NCBI GenBank assembly: GCA_023053575.1
Contig: JAKZAP010000020.1
Location: forward strand, 16,053,998-16,117,997
Direction: 5' to 3'
Length of the DNA: 64,000 nucleotides
DNA from: Branchinecta lynchi
Taxonomy: Eukaryota; Arthropoda; Branchiopoda; Anostraca; Branchinectidae
Within the stretch, counting starts at the first letter, position 1. Each line of letters starts with the position of its first letter. A model generated the notes under the pieces. The model was not told the origin of the DNA and did not search any database. It saw nothing but the letters and a program-made list of their open reading frames with translations. Positions 57,954 through 64,000 of the stretch are shown piece after piece. The translations under genes and the position numbers were made by a program.

Positions 57954-59036
57954 CTAGTAATCTTCTATCTCTTGTGGACCGAAGTTAAACCGGTAGTAAT
58001 CGCCAGTATACCTGTCACTTCGTTCCCTGAAAGAACGGTACCCTGGACGCGCAAAGTTTCTGTTTCCCACACGAGGATTTTTGGGGGCGTGCCTTTCATG
58101 TTCTACAGGGCTGATTTCGCTACTCTTTCTGGCACGACCTCCTGACACTGCTTGTTTATAACTCCTAGTAGGGACCTCTACCACCGTATTCGCATCACTG
58201 TCATTACCATCTGAGCTTAACGCATCGACACTCTCGCGACTTACCATTTCTGATTCCATCGCTGAACTGGTCCCTGGCTTACCACTGGGCCGTTCCGAAT
58301 GCTCGGTAATTTCCTTCACCTGAGGTGATTGCTCAGTTTCCATTACACTACCTTGGGCTACACATTGACTGTCTCTACCCGCTGCAAACCCTTCAACACC
58401 AGCCTCTGGAGATGCTACTTTTTTAAGTTTTTTTGTCGCTCCCTCATATACGAAAAGTTCACCGTCTACAAACAGTTTGTCACCCCTCAGATACGCCCGT
58501 CGATTCTCGTCCAATGCTTTTTCAAGAAATGGCTTAAGGGCTCTGCGCGCTTCACGTTGAATGAATGAGTAATCAGGGCTAACTCCGACATTTTCTCTTC
58601 GAATTATTTTCGCATTCCGTAAGACATGATTACGAAGATCCATCGTCGCGAATTTAACTACAACTGGGCCTGCTCTTAATCTATACGCTTCAACCACATC
58701 GTGACGGGAAATGTTAAGAGACGGGAAGCAATAATCCAGCAGGGAAGTAACATCTGCTGCCACTGATGAGCCTGGCCTATTTGGTCTAAAATCGTGCAAG
58801 ACCAGGTTAAATCGCTTATCCTTCACTTCCAATTGGTTGATTTTAGCCTCGGCTGTTACCAGGGCCCTACGTAGACTTGCGATTTCAGCCTTTGCTGCCT
58901 CCCCTGCTTCAGCACTCCGGGCAATTTGGACAGACATTTCCGAGATTTTGCTCTGGATGTTTGATACATCCTCTGAAACTTTCGGAATAAGGGCTAGCTT
59001 GGAGTTAATTTCCTGTAGACATTGGGCTTCCGTCAT
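57954..59036 (-). CDS. LINE ORF1: coiled-coil RNA-binding protein
   Basis: 360 residues from ATG 59036 to TAG 57954. Order: heptad-rich coiled coil (about residues 8-75), then an RRM-like segment (RFNLVLHDFRPN.., VVVKFATMDLRNHVLRNAKI, residues 76-150), then a C-terminal basic domain (EARRALKPFLEKALDENRRA), then a Ser/Glu-rich linker and an Arg/Tyr-rich tail (GNRNFARPGYRSFRERSDRY). This is the layout of L1-type ORF1 proteins, which trimerise and coat the element RNA. No CCHC knuckle is present. It ends DY-TAG, with TAG in frame with ORF2. Confidence 0.9.
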   Translation of the reverse strand: MTEAQCLQEINSKLALIPKVSEDVSNIQSKISEMSVQIARSAEAGEAAKAEIASLRRALVTAEAKINQLEVKDKRFNLVLHDFRPNRPGSSVAADVTSLLDYCFPSLNISRHDVVEAYRLRAGPVVVKFATMDLRNHVLRNAKIIRRENVGVSPDYSFIQREARRALKPFLEKALDENRRAYLRGDKLFVDGELFVYEGATKKLKKVASPEAGVEGFAAGRDSQCVAQGSVMETEQSPQVKEITEHSERPSGKPGTSSAMESEMVSRESVDALSSDGNDSDANTVVEVPTRSYKQAVSGGRARKSSEISPVEHERHAPKNPRVGNRNFARPGYRSFRERSDRYTGDYYRFNFGPQEIEDY

Positions 59037-59409
59037 ATTGCCTCCGAACTGTTCTTGACCGGTTGAAACTCCTTCCGTAAAATTAAATCGAATCTTTTAC
59101 CTGATTTTCTCCCAGCAATAATACGCTCCGGGAGCAGAGTTCTTTCGTGTTATCCCACTTTGGCCTGGGATATGGCTTTGTAAATCCAGTATCCGAATAT
59201 CGCTTCCTGCTATTTGGCTCTACTGATAAGTTAGGTCTTACACTGAGATGTCACCAAAGTCAAGCCGCAGATGCAGTTTACCTGAATGTTCTAGTGTTTC
59301 ATCAGAAGTTCCATGGCTTAAAGTGCCTATTACAAGTTTTTCTTTGTGGAATAGTGTTGTGAAGCTTGATTAACTTGCTTTACAAAATGTACCAGAATAA
59401 AATAAAAAT

Positions 59410-59451
59410 CTACTAAGTATTATTAGATTTACTTCTAATAATACTTAGTAG
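59410..59451. repeat. Perfect 18-bp stem hairpin within repeat A copy 2
   Basis: CTACTAAGTATTATTAGA (59410-59427) is exactly complementary to 59434-59451 with a 6-base loop. The corresponding place in copy 1 has only one arm (about 50405-50420), so the second arm arose in copy 2. Confidence 0.85.
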
Positions 59452-59634
59452 AAGGGGGTAAGCATCACTTTTATCTTTGTCCAAGATAGTAAATGGAGCA
59501 TGTAGCCTACTGGCCCAAAAATTACGCTTTGAAATATCACAGAGAGGAAACTGTTGAAAAACCCGCTGATCTAGGGGGTAAGCATTGTTCCTAGGTTGTT
59601 ACATAGTGGGATTGGGGTAGTTTGATGTGTCCAT

Positions 59635-61422
59635 CAAGGGCGTCACTATGGGGGGGGGGAGGAGGGGGGGACTCCCCCCCCCCCTAAAGCTCTTGAGAAA
59701 GTACTTTCATCGGGCGAAGCCCGGCGAAAGTTCACTAGTTTGTCGGCGCGAAGCGCCGGCAAACACAGAAAAAATGAAATTTGTTATGCTTTTACCGAGC
59801 GTCGGCACATCGGGTTCTGTTTACACGCAAGATATCAAATTCTGCAGACGTTTGTCGGGCAAAACACACACGAAAATTGAATGTATATGCTTTTTTCGGG
59901 CCTTGGGTGTTCTCGTTGGCACATTGGAATCTTTTATACAGAAGAAACTAAATTTTGTCTGCTTAGTCGGGCTTCGGTCGGCTCGTCGGCACATCAGGTC
60001 CTGCAAACATTTGTCGGGCGCACCCTGGAAGTTTAAGACTCGTCGGCACATCAAATTATTTTCAAATGTAAGAAATCTTGTACTGTACAGTCTTGTCGGG
60101 CAAAATACAGAAGAAATCAAATGTTGTATGGTTTGTCGGGCGTCGGTATTTTCGTCCGCACATCGGGTTCTTTTTATTAGTAAGAAATCTAATTCTGAAA
60201 AAGTTTATCGGGCGCATTCCGAAAGCTTAAATTTCGTCGGCACATCGGCTTTTATTTACACGTAAGAAATAAAGTGTCGGGCAAAGCGCAGAAGAAATCG
60301 AATTCTGGATGCTTTGGTCGGGCGGTCGCAGCATGTCTTTTAACATGAAAACTACTTCTTTTGCTGTAAATTCAAAACAAATCTACTCTATACCTATTAT
60401 GTCGTGGATGACAACTAATTTTTCTGACGGAGAGATCTGCGGTTTCACAAGTAGCCTTACTTTAATTTGTGATCGCAAAAAGGCGCTCCACTCATCAGTG
60501 TTTCCCAAAAAATTCGCCTGCGGCGAGTTTCTTAGTATTCTCTATTCTAAGAACGGTGTTGCAGTTAGTTGGCGTTTCAGGCTTGAAATTCTTGGTGTTT
60601 TTAAACACATTAAAAAGCAAGAACTTGTTGGTATACATAAGATATTTCCTGAAAAGACAGATTAAAAAATTTCGCCTGCGGCGCTTAATTTCACTTAGTT
60701 AAACGGTTAGTTTCACACGAAATTTCTCCTGAAATTTTCGCTTTCGCTTTCCAAGGGGTTTCTATTAGAGTAACGTTGTTTCATTGAGTTGGCGTCTTAG
60801 GACTGAAATTCTTGGGGGTTTGAAACACATTAAAAGCTAGAATTTGTATGGTAGGAACAGCTGAATTTCTAGAAAAAAGGCAGATTAAAAAAATTTCGCC
60901 TGCGGCGCTTAGTTTAAATTGTTCAGTCTTAGTTAAACAGTTAGTTTCAACGAAAAATCGCCTGAAATTTTCGCTTTCCAAGGGTTTTCTATTCGAGTAA
61001 GGTTGTTTCATTTAGTTGGCGTTTTACGACTGAAATCCTTGGGGGTTTCAAACACGTTAAAAGCTAGAACTTGTATGGTAGGTACAGCTAAATTTGTCTA
61101 GAAAAAAGGAAGATTTAAAAATTGTTTGCCAACGGCGCTTAGTTTAACGTGTTTTGGGCACAGTCGTTGGAAGCTTCACTTTTTAACGAAGGCTGAAATG
61201 AAAAACGGATATGTGAATTTAAATATTCGAATTTACGTTCAAGGAATAATATCAACTGATACATTACAAAGATCTTTTGACACCGGTTCTATTCTCTACT
61301 GGCGGGAAATGCCCGCCGTTGCCGCGAAGCGGCAACGGCGTTTTTTGTCGGCACATTTCTTAGTCCGTCGGCACAAACTGGACGTCCCCCCCCCCAAAGG
61401 TAAAAGGCTAGTGACGCCCCTG
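59635..61422 (+). mobile_element. hAT-type element, 1.79 kb, inserted in repeat A
   Basis: A perfect 8-bp duplication, GTGTCCAT (59627-59634 and 61423-61430), flanks CAAGGGCGTCACTA and (reverse complement) CAGGGGCGTCACTA, 13 of 14 identical. The interior holds no transposase. It has one tandem block based on GTCGGCACATC (59790-60340, about 115-bp units) and one on TTCGCCTGCGGCG (60500-61140, about 235-bp units). At least three GC-rich hairpins with a GAA loop lie at 59711-59723, 59744-59758 and 61315-61339. A remnant of the same family forms the right part of the hAT at 26091-32421. Confidence 0.88.
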
Positions 61423-61445
61423 GTGTCCATTGAACTTAGCTGCAG

Positions 61446-61546
61446 TATTTGCTACTGGGATTAACCTTATCTCTACTGGACAAGATTAATCCGAATTAGA
61501 GATAAACTTATCTCAGTAGAGACAAGATTAATCCCAGTAGCAAATA
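61446..61546. mobile_element. 101-bp foldback MITE, TA-flanked
   Basis: The two arms of about 33 bp (TATTTGCTACTGGGATTAA...) differ at about three positions and are separated by about 33 bp. TA at both outer edges could be the target duplication. It lies 13 bp after the end of repeat A. Confidence 0.7.
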
Positions 61547-61677
61547 TCTTTTTTAAAGTCTATTTACTCACCCGAATCAAGAAAATCGACAAAGAAGAGA
61601 AAATTTAAAACTTTTATTTATAACCTATATTTATTTATCTATTTCAAAAGATAGCCCTGCGATGACCCCGTGGGACA

Positions 61678-61976
61678 CAGAACAAATAAGCAACAGAACC
61701 TCCGTCTTCCTATCTCTGTAATACGACCATGCGGAGTCGAATAGATTCGTATACCCTACCCGATGCAAACGAGCGGAGGGTAGGAGCTACGCGGAACATC
61801 ACAGATCGTTACCTCTACAAACTGCTATATCGCGCCTCCTGCAGTATTTCCCTCTGATATGCGCAGGGGCAAAGAAGGCTCAGGAAGTACCTCTAGCCCG
61901 GCTCTGTTTTTTTCGGGGTATCCATAGTCGCTGCATGAGACCAAAGATGGAGGTTTTATTGGCTTATTTGTTCTTG
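61678..61976. mobile_element. TIR element family E, copy 2 (short)
   Basis: It runs CAGAACAAATAAGC...GCTTATTTGTTCTTG. The interior shares ACCCGATGCAAACGAGCG, GTAGGAGCTACGCGG.ACATC and CTGCATGAGACCAAAGA with 17289-18042 in the same order, with internal deletion. Confidence 0.65.
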
Positions 61977-62439
61977 GTGTGACTTAGTAATGCGCTTAAA
62001 GTGCGGTGGAGCTTCATTCGACTCAAAGAACGCTACGAAGTTCGACTGACTGACCACGATTTTTCGAATTTCACCGCGTTAGTTGAGTTGAAATATCAGT
62101 AGGTTAATGCATAGTAACTTGTCTTGATATTCTTCCTATGTCCCACGGGAAGTTATTTTACGACAATTACTTTTGTGGAGGATGTTACGACATCGTATCA
62201 TCCTCCAGAGAGGCTGATACGAAGCCGTAACAGCCTCCGCAGAAGTTCATCGAGCACTTTGCTCAAATACTCAGTTCATCGAGCACTTTTTCTCAAATAC
62301 AGAAAAATAGAAGCTAACTTTTCACAAAAAAATTAATTAGAAAAAAAACTTTCAGTAAAATTAAAAAAATATACTTAAAAAATAAAAAAAAATAAAAAAA
62401 TAAGAAATAGAATGAATGTTGAAAATGACAGAACATTTT

Positions 62440-62740
62440 TACCAGACAACCAGTCTGTTCCCTAGGTCATAGCTTGTCATAGTCAGATTACCACTGAAAA
62501 TACAGCTTGCCAACTGAGACAACATCCTACTACCCCTTGCTTTCCAAAAACTAGTTATTTAGCATTGACAAAATTACAGAACATCTTACTCTCATAGCCA
62601 ACCAGCCTTTGCCCTGGGTTGTACTTCGACACAATCAGATTTCCACTGAAAATTACAGCTTGTCAACTGAAACAACATCCTACTATCCCTTGCTTTCCAA
62701 AGGCTAGCTATTCAGCATTGATCTTTGTTCTGGAATTTTC
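62440..62740 (+). repeat. Tandem duplication, about 155 bp x2
   Basis: 62440-62590 and 62595-62740 share CCACTGAAAATTACAGCTTG (one base shorter in the first), ACAACATCCTACTA and CCCTTGCTTTCCAAA in order. A smaller tandem (AGTTCATCGAGCACTTT, 2 units) lies at 62243-62300. No coding signal. Confidence 0.7.
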
Positions 62741-63338
62741 TTGTTTCTCAGAAGCCTTCACGTTTGTTTTGTTATTGTTTACTTTTTACTTGCACGACCC
62801 CTAGAGCAGTCATTTTAGTAGATCTGTTCTAGGTTTTGACCGCTAGTTGGCATCTGAATCGCCAAAGAAGTAAATGACTATATTGGTAGAAACTGAAGTG
62901 CTTGAGTCCCAACAGTAGACATTTTATTAAGTCTACAGTAGGCTTGGGTTGCTACTTTACTAAAATAAAATTCCCTACCTCCATTAGCGAAAAAGTACAA
63001 CAAAAGGAAGAATAAGACCTACCTATAAAAATATTCTGTTCGAAAAAGTTATAATAGTTAACATACCTCCATCGGTCCATATCGGTATAACAACCTGGAC
63101 GGCTTTTAGAACCTGCCTCGCCTTCGGCTCGTCAGGTTATTTTCAATGGCCGTCTCGTTGTTATTTTCCGATATCAACCTCGATGTCTGAAGTTAACCTT
63201 TATTGTGTATTGTATAATGATATAGAGAGAGTAGAAAGAGATAGAATTACAAAATTAAAAATAAGATACAGGGTTCGTGAAAGTCTGTTTGATTTTCGTA
63301 CAAGTACCGCTAATTTGTTTTTTGTTGTTGTTGCACAG

Positions 63339-63416
63339 ATGGGATGGTGGAATACGTCTGGGATCCTAGTTGCAACAAGGCATTTGCTGTTCAGCTGTCC
63401 GTTGCGCGTGGTGATG
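63339..63416 (+). CDS. Lasp: Candidate Lasp exon 7
   Basis: A strong acceptor (TTTGTTGTTGTTGCACAG) precedes 78 bp ending GATG|GTGAGC. Phase 1 at both ends fits exon 6: joined they read QKE-DGMVEYVWDPSCNKAFAV then QLSVARGDG. The peptide does not match the LASP SH3 domain or any linker I know, so it may be a lineage-specific or alternative exon, or belong to another gene. The SH3-coding exons are not in the window. Confidence 0.4.
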
Positions 63417-64000
63417 GTGAGCTTTAATTTGGCTGGCATGAAATGATACATTTGGAATGAATTTTGTCGGAATTCTAACAGCTAGCGTTTCCGTCGTGTC
63501 TTGATTTTGGTTTACTCAACAGATTAAGTTGAGGAGTTTGCAACTGCAGTAACGGATAATGCTATAGAAGTATGCTGGTTATTATTAAAATTTAACATAA
63601 AGTCGACTGGCATGAAAAAAAAAATACTTGACACGAAATCGACTCGGAGTTCTAACACCCAAGTGTTTTCGTTTTGTCTTGATTTTAGTTTGAGTTTACG
63701 GCTAATCGAATTGACAGGTTTGCAATTGCAGTAGCAGATAGTCCTATAAGAACAGACTTTGTTGTATAATTGCTTTGTATATTGGTCGATAGCGCTAACC
63801 TACTAACAGTTAGTAAATACTTGTGCTTTGTGTAATTTAATGGTTCCTCATCGCATCTTTATTTTAACAGCTTGCTTCAGATTCTTTAGTTTCAAATGAC
63901 CTTGTGTTTTTTCTCTATTTTTTTTTGTGCTGCACTGTCAGAAGTTCCATAACAGATAACACGAGGATGCGCGGTTTCAACAGATAGTGCGTAACAGATA
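63417..64000. other. Distal intron, no gene seen
   Basis: A+T-rich sequence with two similar phrases (GTTTTCGT..TGTCTTGATTTT at about 63490 and 63665) that look like a diverged tandem duplication. No LASP SH3 coding sequence was found before the end of the window. Confidence 0.4.

Larger units (their letters stand above)
54383..59243 (-). mobile_element. Full-length non-LTR retrotransposon (LINE), 4.86 kb
   Basis: Its borders are read from the repeat A copy it interrupts: A stops at 54382 and resumes at 59244. Parts on the minus strand: 5' UTR 59243-59037, ORF1 59036-57954, ORF2 57953-54507, 3' UTR with AATAAA (54405-54400), and a (TATC)n tail. Both ORFs are intact, suggesting recent activity. 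Target site: two or three bases are missing and no duplication is visible. The clade is not assigned; it has an APE-type endonuclease and a short tandem-repeat tail. Confidence 0.93.
52765..61432 (-). mobile_element. Repeat A, copy 2, split by three nested insertions
   Basis: The element is inverted relative to 50228-50886 and is found in four pieces: 52765-52787, 54197-54382, 59244-59634 and 61423-61432. Between them sit a family 2 repeat (52788-54196), a full-length LINE (54383-59243) and a hAT element (59635-61422). Each junction can be read by comparison with copy 1. The outer ends CAATGGACACTTC and GTGTCCATTG match the copy 1 termini. Confidence 0.8.

Overview
This is a transposon-packed window from an animal genome, about 60% A+T. 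Coding sequence is broken into short exons with GT/AG borders, and introns reach 25 kb. Two conserved metazoan genes fix the identity. The second nebulin repeat of the Lasp gene (NVAYHGDLEKK) looks arthropod-like to me, but that lineage call is only an inference.

Genes. At the left, Sgt (small glutamine-rich TPR co-chaperone; minus strand) and Lasp (LIM-nebulin-SH3 actin-binding protein; plus strand) are arranged head to head with 348 bp between their start codons. Only the first coding exon of Sgt lies in the window; the rest lies beyond position 1. Lasp fills almost everything else, with exons at 3716-3784, 8811-8905, 9298-9382, 10898-10998, 36046-36125 and 46145-46402, possibly also 63339-63416. 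All junction phases agree. The SH3 exons must lie beyond 64000. Exon 5 is remarkable: if its 5' splice site is not used, the frame stays open for 791 more codons (stop at 38498) followed by AATAAA. This predicts a 934-residue LIM-nebulin isoform with a large, unrecognised C-terminal region.

Introns. Nearly all other recognisable sequence is mobile DNA inside Sgt intron 1 and the Lasp introns: one full-length LINE with two intact ORFs in one frame separated by a single TAG (54383-59243); several decayed CR1/Jockey-like LINE pieces; hAT-type elements with 8-bp target duplications; Harbinger-like MITEs (TTA duplications); a MITE family with 3-bp duplications; pogo/mariner-like TA-flanked MITEs; foldback elements; and two large unclassified families (about 2.2 kb and 1.3 kb) made of degenerate 'TGAAACTTGG' modules.

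Layout. 1-3138 Sgt intron with hAT and pogo-like MITEs; 3140-3784 divergent gene pair; 3785-10897 Lasp exons 1-3 and introns; 10898-36045 exon 4 and the 25-kb intron 4 with four copies of the 2.2-kb family and a nested hAT stack at 25540-32689; 36046-38655 exon 5 and its extension; 38656-46144 intron 5; 46145-46402 exon 6; 46403-63338 intron 6 with a second nested stack at 52765-61432. Element borders could often be read precisely because an uninterrupted copy of the host repeat is also present in the window. All identifications come from reading the sequence; no database search was possible.
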